Below, piece after piece: positions 45,215 to 55,426 of a stretch of DNA of 64,000 bases. A program made the position numbers and the translations under genes. Within the stretch, counting starts at the first letter, position 1, and every line of letters starts with the position of its first letter. Under the pieces are notes generated by a model. The model saw nothing but the letters and a program-made list of their open reading frames with translations. It was not told the origin of the DNA and did not search any database. Source of the DNA: Flavobacterium flevense (GTDB lineage Bacteria; Bacteroidota; Bacteroidia; Flavobacteriales; Flavobacteriaceae); NCBI RefSeq assembly GCF_900142775.1, contig NZ_FRCC01000001.1, positions 558,001-622,000 on the forward strand. Direction: 5' to 3'.

Positions 45215-45222
45215 CAAAGATA
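45215..45222 (-). promoter_or_regulatory. Candidate -7 box for ruvB
   Basis: TATCTTTG on the minus strand, ending 4 bases before the ATG. No TTG is found at -33. Confidence 0.4.
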
Positions 45223-45272
45223 GAAAAAACGAATTGTCATTTGGAAATAATAAATACATCAAAGCAGTGTAT

Positions 45273-45303
45273 AAAAAAACCTCTGTAAAAACAGAGGTTT
45301 TAA
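45273..45303 (-). terminator. Terminator after coxA
   Basis: AAACCTCTGT (45277-45286), loop AAAA, ACAGAGGTTT (45291-45300), followed by T on the minus strand; closes the act-cox operon. Confidence 0.9.
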
Positions 45304-45309
45304 ATATTT

Positions 45310-47106
45310 TTAGTGGTGTAATACTGATTCACCCGGTTTCATTGGAACCGTTTGAGGAACAAAATCCTCTTCGTGCTCAGGATTACTGTAATCGTAAGCC
45401 CAACGGTGTACTTCTGGAATTTCACCTGGCCAGTTACCATGAATATGTTCAACCGGTGTAGTCCATTCTAATGTTGTAGATCTCCAAGGATTTTGTACCG
45501 CTTTTTTACCGTTAAAGATACTGGCGAAAAAGTTATACAAGAATACTAATTGGAAAGCTCCACCAACTAAAGCAAAAGTTGTAATCAATACGTTTACATT
45601 TTGCAAATCATCAAATAACGGGAAGTTTGTATTTGTATAATAACGTCTTGGTAAACCAGCTAATCCAATAAAGTGCATTGGGAAGAAAACTCCATAAGCA
45701 CAAACTGCTGTTACCCAAAAGTGAATATAACCTAAATTTTTATTCAACATTCTACCGTACATTTTAGGAAACCAGTGGTAAATACCGGCAAACATTCCGT
45801 AAAGTGCAGAGATACCCATTACTAAGTGAAAGTGAGCAATTACAAAGTAAGTATCGTGAACATTAATATCTAATGTACTGTCTCCTAAAATAATCCCTGT
45901 TAAACCTCCAGTGATGAAAGTAGAAACCATTCCGATAGAGAATAACATTGCAGGATTCAGTTGTAAGTTACCTTTCCATAAAGTTGTAATCCAGTTAAAT
46001 GCTTTTACAGCAGAAGGAATTGCAATCAATAATGTTGTAAAGGTAAATACAGATCCTAAAAATGGATTCATACCTGAGATAAACATGTGGTGACCCCAAA
46101 CAATTGTAGATAAAAATGCAATTGCAAGAACTGACATAATCATGGCTCTGTAACCAAAAATTGGTTTACGTGAGTTAGTTGCCATAATCTCAGAAACAAG
46201 ACCCATTGCAGGTAAGATTACAATATATACTTCAGGGTGTCCTAAGAACCAGAATAAGTGTTCGAATAAAACAGGAGAACCACCTTGGTAATGTAAAACT
46301 TCTCCAGCAATATAAATATCAGATAAGAAGAATGATGTTCCAAAACTTCTGTCAAAAATCAATAATAAAGCTGCTGATAATAATACCGGGAATGAAATAA
46401 CTCCAATTATAGCAGTTACAAAAAATGTCCAGATTGTAAGAGGCAATCTTGTCATAGACATTCCTTTAGTTCTTAAGTTGATTACAGTAACGATGTAGTT
46501 CAAAGATCCCATCAAAGAAGATGCGATAAAGATTGCCATAGATACTAACCATAAAGTCATACCTGTTCCAGAACCTGGAATAGCTTGTGGTAAAGCACTT
46601 AATGGAGGATAAATTGTCCAACCTGCAGAAGCTGGTCCAGCCTCAACAAATAAAGAACATAACATAATTACAGCAGATAAGAAAAACAACCAGTATGAAA
46701 TCATGTTCATAAATCCGGAAGCCATATCTCTTGCTCCAATTTGAAGTGGAATAAGCAGGTTACTAAATGTTCCACTCAAACCAGCCGTCAATACAAAGAA
46801 TACCATGATAGTACCATGAATTGTAACTAAGGCTAAATAAATATCATTTGCCATTACACCATCAGGTGCAAATTTGTCTCCTAATAAAACATTGAATATT
46901 TTAAAAGACTCTTCTGGCCATGCCAATTGCATTCTGAAAAGTAAAGACATAGCAATCCCAATAACTCCCATAATAATACCTGTAATAAGGTATTGTTTAG
47001 CAATCATTTTGTGATCAATACTAAAAATATATTTAGTAATGAATGTCTCTTTATGGTGGTGTTCATGTTCGTGATCGTGTGCGTGATCGTGACCTTCTGC
47101 TGACAT
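45310..47106 (-). CDS. coxA: Cytochrome c oxidase subunit I
   Basis: 598 residues with twelve or more membrane helices. It carries heme a, heme a3 and CuB. Ligands are all present: His97 and His427 for heme a, His425 for heme a3, and His290, His339 and His340 for CuB, with Tyr294 in GHPEVY for the His-Tyr crosslink. The N-terminus is a histidine-rich cytoplasmic tail (residues 6-18). It follows coxB by 30 bases and ends the operon. The aa3 type is supported by heme O synthase at 23703. Confidence 0.97.
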   Translation of the reverse strand: MSAEGHDHAHDHEHEHHHKETFITKYIFSIDHKMIAKQYLITGIIMGVIGIAMSLLFRMQLAWPEESFKIFNVLLGDKFAPDGVMANDIYLALVTIHGTIMVFFVLTAGLSGTFSNLLIPLQIGARDMASGFMNMISYWLFFLSAVIMLCSLFVEAGPASAGWTIYPPLSALPQAIPGSGTGMTLWLVSMAIFIASSLMGSLNYIVTVINLRTKGMSMTRLPLTIWTFFVTAIIGVISFPVLLSAALLLIFDRSFGTSFFLSDIYIAGEVLHYQGGSPVLFEHLFWFLGHPEVYIVILPAMGLVSEIMATNSRKPIFGYRAMIMSVLAIAFLSTIVWGHHMFISGMNPFLGSVFTFTTLLIAIPSAVKAFNWITTLWKGNLQLNPAMLFSIGMVSTFITGGLTGIILGDSTLDINVHDTYFVIAHFHLVMGISALYGMFAGIYHWFPKMYGRMLNKNLGYIHFWVTAVCAYGVFFPMHFIGLAGLPRRYYTNTNFPLFDDLQNVNVLITTFALVGGAFQLVFLYNFFASIFNGKKAVQNPWRSTTLEWTTPVEHIHGNWPGEIPEVHRWAYDYSNPEHEEDFVPQTVPMKPGESVLHH

Positions 47107-47136
47107 ATAGTATACTTTAAATTTTCTTAATAATTA

Positions 47137-48282
47137 TTATTTCATAGCTACCTCAGGAGCTGCTACAGTATCATTTTCTTTAGCTTCACCCGGAGTTTCT
47201 TCAGCCGGTTTTTCTAAAGATGCTTTTACCTGAGCAACTAAAGTTGTTTGATCTGCTAACCATTTTTTGTAATCTTCCGGTGTATCAACAACTATTTTCA
47301 TTTGCATGTTATAGTGCGAAGCACCACAAATTTTATTACAAAGTAATAAATAATCAAATGTATAAGGATCTAATCCTGATTCACCTTTAGCAATTAACTC
47401 AACACTTTTCTTAGCTCTTAACTCATTAATATGAGCTACTTTTTCAACCATGTAAGGTAATTCTCTGTATTCAGAAGTAGTGTAGATAGGAGTAAAAGCA
47501 AACTCAGTAACCATACCCGGAACACAGTTCATCTGAGCTCTAAAGTGAGGAAAGTAAGCAGAGTGTAAAACATCCTGAGAACGGAATTTAAAGTGTATTT
47601 TTTTTCCTTTAGGAATATGCAATTCACTTACTACAATATCATCCTCAGCATTTTTATCTGATAAATCTACACCTAAAGTATTTACACCTTCAATGTATCT
47701 TACATTAGCTTTACCTAACACATTATCTTCACCGGCAATTCTGGCAGTCCATTTAAATTGTTGTGCATATACTTCAACTACAATAGTATCTTCATCCTCA
47801 TCAACAAACATAATGTTTGTCCAGGCATACAATCCATAAAGAATCAAACCAGCTAAAACAACAGCAGGAATAATACTCCATAATGCTTCTAATTTATTAT
47901 TATCTGCAAAATATAAAGCTTTCTGATCTTTTTTACCTTTGTATTTAAAAGCAAAATAATACAATAAAACTTGTGTAATCGCCTGAACTATAAAAATTAA
48001 AACCCAGGTAATATTCATCAGATTATCTACCTGACCTCCATGAGCAGAAGCAGGAGTATGCAACGGCATATCACCCCAGGCTAACAAACCATATATTGTA
48101 AAAATATATAAGAATGCTAAAAAACCAAACATCAAATATCCTTGAATATTATTATCCTTATCATTAGCTACCTGAGAACTATCTGAAGAAGAACCCACTT
48201 GAGTAAGGTCGAATATTTTAGTCAATTGCCATAAAGCAACAGCTAATAAAACTAAAACTATAATTACCAACAAACTTGTCAT
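47137..48282 (-). CDS. coxB: Cytochrome c oxidase subunit II
   Basis: 381 residues. Three hydrophobic segments (about 3-20, 48-68, 90-112, with another at 134-155) precede the periplasmic cupredoxin domain. CuA ligands: His240, Cys315, Cys319, His323 and Met326. The loop reads CNKICGASHYNM, with Lys where the canonical loop has Glu. There is no fused heme c domain, so electrons come from a separate cytochrome or directly from alternative complex III. An acidic C-terminal tail follows. It lies 19 bases after actF. Confidence 0.95.
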   Translation of the reverse strand: MTSLLVIIVLVLLAVALWQLTKIFDLTQVGSSSDSSQVANDKDNNIQGYLMFGFLAFLYIFTIYGLLAWGDMPLHTPASAHGGQVDNLMNITWVLIFIVQAITQVLLYYFAFKYKGKKDQKALYFADNNKLEALWSIIPAVVLAGLILYGLYAWTNIMFVDEDEDTIVVEVYAQQFKWTARIAGEDNVLGKANVRYIEGVNTLGVDLSDKNAEDDIVVSELHIPKGKKIHFKFRSQDVLHSAYFPHFRAQMNCVPGMVTEFAFTPIYTTSEYRELPYMVEKVAHINELRAKKSVELIAKGESGLDPYTFDYLLLCNKICGASHYNMQMKIVVDTPEDYKKWLADQTTLVAQVKASLEKPAEETPGEAKENDTVAAPEVAMK

Positions 48283-48301
48283 CTGTTTATCTCTTTAAAA
48301 A

Positions 48302-49810
48302 TTAATAATGAAAATGTTTACTTTCTTCGATATAAGGATTTCTTTTTGCTAATAAAGGAGCTTTAGTTAATGCTGTAAAGACAGTAAAAATAAACAACCC
48401 AAGGAAGAAAAGAACTGATGAGATTTCAGGAACACCTATAAACCATTGATCACCAACAGTACCAGGCATAATCATATTAAAGAAATCAATATAATGACCT
48501 GCTAAAATAACGATACCCGCCATAACAATTACCCATGAAATTCTTTTGAAATCAGTATTGATAAGAATCAACAATGGGAAAACAAAATTCATAACAACTG
48601 CTCCAAAGAAAGGAAGGTTATATAAATTAATTCTTGTTACAAAATAGGTGATTTCTTCAGGAATATCAGCATACCAAATCAACATAAACTGAGAAAACCA
48701 TAAGTAAGTCCAGAAGATACTGATACCAAACATGAACTTAGCTAAATCATGGATATGACTTGTATTTACATATTCTAAGAAACCTCTTGATTTTAAATAA
48801 ACAGTTACCAATGCTATCAGCGTAATTCCACTTACAAAGAAACTTGCAAATACATACCATCCGAATAATGTAGAGAACCAGTGAGGATCAAATGACATAA
48901 TCCAATCCCAAGACATGATAGACTCAGATACGATAAAGAAAACTAAGAAACCTGCAGAGATATTAAAGTTCTTTTTATAAAAACTATTATCATTAGAATC
49001 ATCCTGAGCTAAACAATTTTTTCTTGAATAATGACGGTATAAATTCCATCCGATTAAGAAAATTGCAGCTCTGACAATCCAGAATCCAAAATTTAAATAA
49101 CCTGATTTTCCAGCAATCATTTTATCATAATTTTCACTTGTTGGATCAGTAACTCCATCAGCCATCCATGTAAACAAATGATTAAAATGAAGACCACATA
49201 ACACTAATATTATAAAAAATATAATAGAAGCTATAGGAAGAAAAGAGGTTATACCCTGCATAACTCTAAACAAAACCGGAGACCATCCTGCTACTGCCAC
49301 TTGTTGAATAGCATAGAAAACTAAAGTTCCCATTGTGATCAACAAAAAGAAAATACTGGCAACATATAATGCAGCCCATGGTTTGTTTTGCAATTGGTGT
49401 AACACGTGAGTTAAATGCTCTTCATGTTCAGCATGTGCGTCAACTTCATCAGCTTTTTTAGCAGTTGCATGCTCTGCATGAGCATTAACTTCCTCTGCGT
49501 GACTTACTACCGCAGCATCATGTGCAGGAACAGAATCAGCTGAAACTTCACCCGCAGGTGTTGTTGCGTGTGCTTCTGCCTCCACTTCAGCAGCTGGTGT
49601 TGCCGTTGCGTGTTCAGATTCATGAGCAGGCGTAGCTTCTTCTTCATGGTGAGTTGCTTCTCCGTGCCCACCGTGTGATGATGCAGCAAGAATATTCTCA
49701 ACTTCATGAATATCTTTTGGTGCGTTTAAAAAACCATACCCTATTCCTAATATACCAACGGCCATTAAGATAAAAGAAAAAGTTTTTAATTTACTTGAAA
49801 ATGTATACAT
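48302..49810 (-). CDS. actF: Alternative complex III subunit ActF
   Basis: 502 residues from the ATG at 49810, whose product begins MYTFSSKLKTFSFILMAVGIL, a normal first helix; the start at 49837 adds nine residues. Ten-helix membrane subunit, related to ActC. Between helix 1 and helix 2 lies a low-complexity stretch of roughly 95 residues (about 47-140) dominated by His, Ala and Glu (HAEHATAKKADEVDAHAEHEEH). The later part has SWDWIMSFDPHWFSTLFGWY and FSQFMLIWYADIPEE, typical of the family. Confidence 0.93.
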   Translation of the reverse strand: MYTFSSKLKTFSFILMAVGILGIGYGFLNAPKDIHEVENILAASSHGGHGEATHHEEEATPAHESEHATATPAAEVEAEAHATTPAGEVSADSVPAHDAAVVSHAEEVNAHAEHATAKKADEVDAHAEHEEHLTHVLHQLQNKPWAALYVASIFFLLITMGTLVFYAIQQVAVAGWSPVLFRVMQGITSFLPIASIIFFIILVLCGLHFNHLFTWMADGVTDPTSENYDKMIAGKSGYLNFGFWIVRAAIFLIGWNLYRHYSRKNCLAQDDSNDNSFYKKNFNISAGFLVFFIVSESIMSWDWIMSFDPHWFSTLFGWYVFASFFVSGITLIALVTVYLKSRGFLEYVNTSHIHDLAKFMFGISIFWTYLWFSQFMLIWYADIPEEITYFVTRINLYNLPFFGAVVMNFVFPLLILINTDFKRISWVIVMAGIVILAGHYIDFFNMIMPGTVGDQWFIGVPEISSVLFFLGLFIFTVFTALTKAPLLAKRNPYIEESKHFHY

Positions 49811-49837
49811 ATCTAATACGATCAGTTTGTTCAACAA

Positions 49838-50383
49838 TTATAATTGGCTTTTAAGTTTAAGCACGTAGTCAGCAATCAACCAACGCTCGTGTTTAGTTAA
49901 TTGATTTGCATGAGAACCCATTGCATTTAAACCATACGTCTCAACGTGAAAAATACTTCCTTCTGTGATAACTCTATCCGCATAACTAGGAACTCCAAGA
50001 AATTTTTCTCTTTCAACTAATTTTCCTTTACCATTACCAGTTGTACCGTGGCAAATTGCGCAGTAAATATCGAAAAGTTCTTTCCCTTTTTCAGAATTTC
50101 TATCCAAAGAATCAAGAGGTGATTTTAAATTTGCTTTAGCTAATTCATAACCTTCAGTAGTATTTGGATATTCATAAGGTTCAAAACCTCTGTTTATACT
50201 TCCTTCAGCAGGTAGTTGCCCTTCCTGACCATTTGCAAAAGCTTTAGACTCTGAATAAGTTTCATAGCCTACTGATTCATACATATTTGGAAAATACTGA
50301 TAATTCGGCGCTTTATCGTTATGGCAAGAAGCTACTAACATAGTTATGCCTAACAATAGTGTTATTTTATATACCCTTTTCAT
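49838..50383 (-). CDS. actE: Alternative complex III monoheme cytochrome c, ActE
   Basis: 181 residues from the ATG at 50383, which gives a lipoprotein signal (lipobox LVASC). One heme-binding CAICH, followed by GTTGNGKGKLVEREKFLGVPSY and the C-terminal KHERWLIADYVLKL. It passes electrons from the complex to the oxidase on the periplasmic side. The start at 50404 would overlap actD and is rejected. Confidence 0.94.
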   Translation of the reverse strand: MKRVYKITLLLGITMLVASCHNDKAPNYQYFPNMYESVGYETYSESKAFANGQEGQLPAEGSINRGFEPYEYPNTTEGYELAKANLKSPLDSLDRNSEKGKELFDIYCAICHGTTGNGKGKLVEREKFLGVPSYADRVITEGSIFHVETYGLNAMGSHANQLTKHERWLIADYVLKLKSQL

Positions 50384-50390
50384 ATCTAAA

Positions 50391-50915
50391 TTAATTCTTT
50401 TCAATTACTTTAACTTCTACAGCACCTGTACTTTGGAAAAAAGAAACTAATTCTTCTTCATTATTATTTACAGCTACTTCCATTAAAAAATGGTCATCAG
50501 TAGTTCTGACATCTGGATTTTCAGCTTGTTTAAAAGGCCATAATTTACTTCTCATATAAAAAGTAATTACCATTAAGTGAGCTGCAAAAAACACAGTCAT
50601 TTCAAACATGATAGGCACAAATGCAGGCATATTTTGAATATAACTAAAACTTGGCTTACCTCCAATATCTTGTGGCCAGTCATGAATCATGATATAACTC
50701 ATCATGAAAGTTGCAAAAGAGATCCCTACACATCCGTATAAGAATGCACAAATAGCTAATCTTGATGGCGCTAATCCCATAGCTTTATCCAAACCGTGAA
50801 CTGGAAATGGAGTAAAAACTTCTTCAATATGATGATGAGCTGCTCTGGTTTTCTTAACCGCATTCATCAATACATCATCGTCATTATAAATGGCGTATAT
50901 TACTTTATTACTCAT
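50391..50915 (-). CDS. actD: Alternative complex III subunit ActD (DUF3341)
   Basis: 174 residues. N-terminal soluble part (VIYAIYNDDDVLMNAVKKTRAAHHHIEEVFTPFPVHGLDKAMGL) followed by two helices (about 57-77 and 100-122) and a short cytoplasmic tail, the DUF3341 layout. It overlaps actC by 8 bases. Confidence 0.94.
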   Translation of the reverse strand: MSNKVIYAIYNDDDVLMNAVKKTRAAHHHIEEVFTPFPVHGLDKAMGLAPSRLAICAFLYGCVGISFATFMMSYIMIHDWPQDIGGKPSFSYIQNMPAFVPIMFEMTVFFAAHLMVITFYMRSKLWPFKQAENPDVRTTDDHFLMEVAVNNNEEELVSFFQSTGAVEVKVIEKN

Positions 50916-52311
50916 GGTGTGAATCTTTATTTGCTTCTCTTTCTCTTATGTAATTATCTCCTGTTGCTTTTAAAATTGTTTTAACCTCTGCCTGTGCAAT
51001 TACAGGGAAAGTTCTTGAATACAATAAAAATAATACAAAGAAGAAACCTATTGTTCCGATGAAAATTCCAATATCAACAAATGTTGGAGAGAACATTGTC
51101 CATGAAGATGGTAAATAATCTCTGTGAAGTGAAGTTACAATAATTACGAATCTCTCAAACCACATTCCTATGTTTACTACAATCGAAATAATGAAAGAAA
51201 ACATAATACTTGTTCTTAATTTTTTGAACCACATGAATTGTGGAGAAAATACATTACAAGTCATCATTGACCAATATGCCCACCAGTAAGGTCCGGTAGC
51301 TCTGTTTAAGAATGCATATTGCTCATATTCTACTCCGGAATACCAGGCAATAAATAACTCAGTAATATAAGCCACACCTACAATAGAACCGGTAATCATG
51401 ATGATAAGGTTCATCAATTCGATGTGTTGCAAAGTAATATAAGCTTCCAGATTAGATACTTTTCTCATAATGATAAGCAGTGTGTTTACCATTGCAAATC
51501 CTGAGAATACCGCTCCAGCAACGAAGTACGGAGGGAAAATTGTGGTATGCCATCCCGGAATTACCGAAGTAGCAAAGTCCATAGATACAATAGTATGTAC
51601 AGAAAGTACAAGAGGAGTTGCTAAACCAGCTAATACTAAAGATACTTCTTCAAAACGTTGCCAGTCTTTAGCTCTACCGCTCCATCCAAAACTCAAAATA
51701 GAGTATATTCTTTTGTTAAAAGGAGTAATTGCTCTATCTCTAAGCATTGCAAAATCAGGTAATAAACCAGTCCACCAGAATACTAATGAAACCGAAAGAT
51801 AAGTTGAAATTGCAAATACGTCCCAAAGCAATGGTGAGTTAAAGTTAACCCATAATGACCCGAATTGATTTGGAATTGGTAATACCCAGTAAGCTAACCA
51901 AGGACGTCCCATGTGAATAATCGGGAACAAACCAGCCTGCACAACAGAGAAAATCGTCATAGCTTCGGCAGAACGGTTAATTGCCATTCTCCATCTTTGA
52001 CGGAACAACAACAATACTGCAGAAATCAAGGTTCCTGCGTGACCGATACCCACCCACCAAACGAAGTTTGTGATATCCCAGGCCCAACCAACTGTTTTAT
52101 TTAACCCCCATGTTCCAATACCTGTAGATACGGTATAAACTATACATCCTATTCCCCAAAGAAAGGCTGTTAAGGCGATTGAAAATACAATCCACCAATG
52201 TTTATTAGCCAAACCTTCGACAGGCGCTGCCACATCTACTGTTACATCATGATAAGTTTTATCACCTATAACTAAAGGCTTTCTAATACTAGAGTCGTAT
52301 ATATGAGACAT
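50908..52311 (-). CDS. actC: Alternative complex III quinol-binding membrane subunit ActC (NrfD/PsrC type)
   Basis: 467 residues with ten membrane helices of the NrfD family. The motifs WWVGIGHAGTLISAVLLLFRQRWRMAINRSAEAMTIF, IHMGRPWLAYWVLP and VHTIVSMDFATSVIPGWHTTIFPPYFVAGAVFSGFA are classic for ActC, which forms the quinol site with ActB. It starts 29 bases after actB. Confidence 0.96.
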   Translation of the reverse strand: MSHIYDSSIRKPLVIGDKTYHDVTVDVAAPVEGLANKHWWIVFSIALTAFLWGIGCIVYTVSTGIGTWGLNKTVGWAWDITNFVWWVGIGHAGTLISAVLLLFRQRWRMAINRSAEAMTIFSVVQAGLFPIIHMGRPWLAYWVLPIPNQFGSLWVNFNSPLLWDVFAISTYLSVSLVFWWTGLLPDFAMLRDRAITPFNKRIYSILSFGWSGRAKDWQRFEEVSLVLAGLATPLVLSVHTIVSMDFATSVIPGWHTTIFPPYFVAGAVFSGFAMVNTLLIIMRKVSNLEAYITLQHIELMNLIIMITGSIVGVAYITELFIAWYSGVEYEQYAFLNRATGPYWWAYWSMMTCNVFSPQFMWFKKLRTSIMFSFIISIVVNIGMWFERFVIIVTSLHRDYLPSSWTMFSPTFVDIGIFIGTIGFFFVLFLLYSRTFPVIAQAEVKTILKATGDNYIREREANKDSHHE

Positions 52312-52340
52312 ATTCCTTTATATTGATTTTAAATTTATTT

Positions 52341-55300
52341 CTAAGTATTTCTAACTTTTACGTGATAAACCACATTAGGTTTTGTTCCTACGTGCTCTAA
52401 TAAGTGATAAGATCTTTCATCAGCAGCTAATGCCGCTACCTTACTTGCTTTATCATTAACATCACCAAATATCATTGCTCCAGAAGAACAAGCACTTGAA
52501 CATGCAGTTTGGAATTCACCATCAACTACTTCTCTTCCTTCTTTCTTCGCATTTAAAATGGTAGCTTGTGTCATTTGAATACACATAGAACATTTTTCCA
52601 TTACTCCACGAGAACGAACATTTACATCCGGATTCAACACCATACGTCCTAAATCATCATTCATATGATAATCAAATTCACTATTCTTATTGTATAAGAA
52701 CCAGTTAAAACGACGTACTTTATAAGGACAGTTGTTAGCACAGTAACGAGTACCTACACATCTGTTGTATGCCATATGGTTTTGACCCTGACGACCATGA
52801 GAAGTTGCAGCAACCGGACAAACTGTTTCACAAGGTGCGTGGTTACAGTGTTGACACATTACTGGCTGGAAAGCTACCTGAGGATTGTCTCCTGCTTTTT
52901 CCATTTCATTAAAAGTAGATAATGAACTGGATAATCCGGCAATACCTTCTTTTCTTTCATTATCTCCTTCAAAAGTACTTTCAGAAGAATAGTATCTGTC
53001 GATACGCAACCAGTGCATATCACGGCTTCTTCTTACTTCTGATTTACCTACTACAGGTACATTGTTTTCAGCGTGACAAGCAATTACACAAGCCCCACAT
53101 CCTGTACAGGCATTTAAATCAATAGAAAGGTTAAAGTGATGTCCTACAGAACGATCAAAAGATTCCCATAAATCAACAGAAGTTGCTTCAACTTCTTTAT
53201 GATCTAAAGATACTTTTGGTGTTTCGTTCCAAATTTTAGAATCTTTAGTATTAAAGATCTCTAAAGTAGTTTCTTTAATAATATCACCTCTACCCATCAA
53301 TGTTTTTTGACCTTGAACACAAGCAAACTCATGTTCTCCGCCAGCTTTAACTAATTCAATAGCCTGAACATCGTTAAAACCTTTATATAATGCGTAAGCA
53401 TTAATACCTACTTGCATTTCTTCTTTCAAAGCAGCTTTACGACCGTACCCTAAAGCTAAACCTACTGTTCCAACAGCCTGACCTGGTTGAACAATAACAG
53501 GAACATTCTCTAATTTAGTACCATCAGCAGTTGTAATAGTAGCATAACTACCATTCAAACCTCCATTAGCAACAATTTCATTAGATAAACCGATAGTTTT
53601 TGCATCAGCATTAGAAACAGTTAGATAGTTATCCCAGGAAACTCTGGTAATTGGATCAGGAAACTCCTGCAACCATGGGTTATTAGCCTGTTGACCATCT
53701 CCCATACCTGTTTTAGTATACAATACTAATTCTAATCCGGCACCAGCTTTAGATTTTGCTAATTCATTCGCAGCAGAAGCATAATCAGCTGTTCCTCCTG
53801 AAGCAGCTTGTGGAGCTCCAACAAAAACACCATCATGCAATACTTTATTCCAGCTTGAACCTGCAATAAATGATGAAGAATAAGCTTTTAAATAATCGTA
53901 ATAAGTACCTGTAAGCCCATTAAGAGACATCAAAACATCCTGAAATTGTTTTGTTTCAAACAATGGACGAATAGTTGGCTGCGTTAAGCTATAAGTACCT
54001 TTAGTTAAAACTAAATCTCCCCAAGCCTCTAAATAATGAGGAACCGGAGCAGCTATAGTTGTAATAGAAGCAGTTTCGTCTTCTTTTAAAGATAAAGCTA
54101 CTGAAGTTTTTACTTTTTTAAGACCTTCTACAAAAGAAGCTGAATCAGCAAGAGTATAAACCGGGTTCACACCGCTCATAATTAAAGTATGAACGCTTCC
54201 AGCTTTCATATCCTTAAGTAACTGAGCTACTTTTTCATCAGATCCTTTTCTTATTTGTCTTGTTCCAACAGTTGTAAAAGCTTCACTGGCCAAAACCTGA
54301 TTGATAGCTAAAACTAATAATTGTGCATTTTTATCCTGGATACCAGAAACCAAAAGACCTTTAGAACCTGCTGCTTTCAATTGCTGAGCTGCTTTAGTAA
54401 CTTCTGCCTTAAATTCCGGTGCCAGGTTTACAGCAACTGCAGAACCTGTTATAATATTATATATGTGTACTAATGCTTGTTTTTGATTCGATACCGACAT
54501 TGGTAAACGCTTATCAGCAGCAGCACCAGATAAAGTCATATTAGCTTCTAATTGGAAATGACGAGACATTTTTCCGTTTTTCGGAATTCTGCCTTGAGCA
54601 TAACCTGCATCATATCCTCCACCTTGCCAATCTCCAAGGAAATCAGCTCCTACAGAAACAATAAGAGATGCTTTTGAGAAATCATAATCTACTAAAGCTC
54701 TTTCTCCATAAACAGCTTCAAAAGCATCTAAAGCCTGAGAAGAGGAAACAGCATCATAAATCACATGTTTTGCGTTAGGATTTGCAGCAATAAAATCAGC
54801 AATTAATTTTTCTGTTGAAGGACTTGCTAAAGTATTCGTCAGTAAAACTACCTGACTACCTGCCGCTTTTGCTTCAGCAATGCTTGATTTAATTCTTGCA
54901 TCTACTGCAGACCAACTAGAGTCTTTCGATTCCAATTTTGGTGCTTTCAAACGCATATTATCATACAATGACAATATTGAGGCATGAACTCTGGCATTTG
55001 CAGCAAATTTAGCTCCCGAAATAGTATTATTATCTATTTTAATAGGACGCCCCTCACGTGTTTTAACAAGTAGATTTGCAAAATCAAAACCGTCAAAAAC
55101 AGAAGTTGCATAATAATCAGCTACTCCAGGAATGATTTGCTCCGGTTGTAATACATAAGGAATTGTCTTGTTCACAGGCCCTTCACATGCAGCAAGTGTT
55201 GCCGCAGCAGTACTAAAACCAACGTACTTTAGAAAATCACGTCTTGAAGTTGAAGAAGATGACATTGCATCCGTATTTCCTAAAAACTCATCAGTAGGAA

Positions 55301-55394
55301 TTTCTTCAACAAACTCGTTATTTCTAAGCGCCTCAACAATAGAACCATTTTCTAGTTCCTCAACACTTTTCCAGTATTTTTTGTTTGATGACAT
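52341..55394 (-). CDS. actB: Alternative complex III Fe-S/molybdopterin-like subunit ActB
   Basis: 1017 residues. An unusual Tat signal begins only after about 48 residues (SSSTSRRDFLKYVGFSTAAATLAAC), with a lipobox-like Cys at its end. The large first part is molybdopterin oxidoreductase-like but lacks cofactor, as known for the family. The C-terminal part holds four ferredoxin motifs: CTGCGACVIACHAENN, CQHCNHAPCETVCP, CVGTRYCANNCPYKVRR and CSMCIQ...CSSACSSG. It receives electrons from quinol at the ActC site and feeds ActA. Confidence 0.96.
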   Translation of the reverse strand: MSSNKKYWKSVEELENGSIVEALRNNEFVEEIPTDEFLGNTDAMSSSSTSRRDFLKYVGFSTAAATLAACEGPVNKTIPYVLQPEQIIPGVADYYATSVFDGFDFANLLVKTREGRPIKIDNNTISGAKFAANARVHASILSLYDNMRLKAPKLESKDSSWSAVDARIKSSIAEAKAAGSQVVLLTNTLASPSTEKLIADFIAANPNAKHVIYDAVSSSQALDAFEAVYGERALVDYDFSKASLIVSVGADFLGDWQGGGYDAGYAQGRIPKNGKMSRHFQLEANMTLSGAAADKRLPMSVSNQKQALVHIYNIITGSAVAVNLAPEFKAEVTKAAQQLKAAGSKGLLVSGIQDKNAQLLVLAINQVLASEAFTTVGTRQIRKGSDEKVAQLLKDMKAGSVHTLIMSGVNPVYTLADSASFVEGLKKVKTSVALSLKEDETASITTIAAPVPHYLEAWGDLVLTKGTYSLTQPTIRPLFETKQFQDVLMSLNGLTGTYYDYLKAYSSSFIAGSSWNKVLHDGVFVGAPQAASGGTADYASAANELAKSKAGAGLELVLYTKTGMGDGQQANNPWLQEFPDPITRVSWDNYLTVSNADAKTIGLSNEIVANGGLNGSYATITTADGTKLENVPVIVQPGQAVGTVGLALGYGRKAALKEEMQVGINAYALYKGFNDVQAIELVKAGGEHEFACVQGQKTLMGRGDIIKETTLEIFNTKDSKIWNETPKVSLDHKEVEATSVDLWESFDRSVGHHFNLSIDLNACTGCGACVIACHAENNVPVVGKSEVRRSRDMHWLRIDRYYSSESTFEGDNERKEGIAGLSSSLSTFNEMEKAGDNPQVAFQPVMCQHCNHAPCETVCPVAATSHGRQGQNHMAYNRCVGTRYCANNCPYKVRRFNWFLYNKNSEFDYHMNDDLGRMVLNPDVNVRSRGVMEKCSMCIQMTQATILNAKKEGREVVDGEFQTACSSACSSGAMIFGDVNDKASKVAALAADERSYHLLEHVGTKPNVVYHVKVRNT

Positions 55395-55426
55395 TGTATA
55401 TATATATTAAAATCTTAATAATTTGA

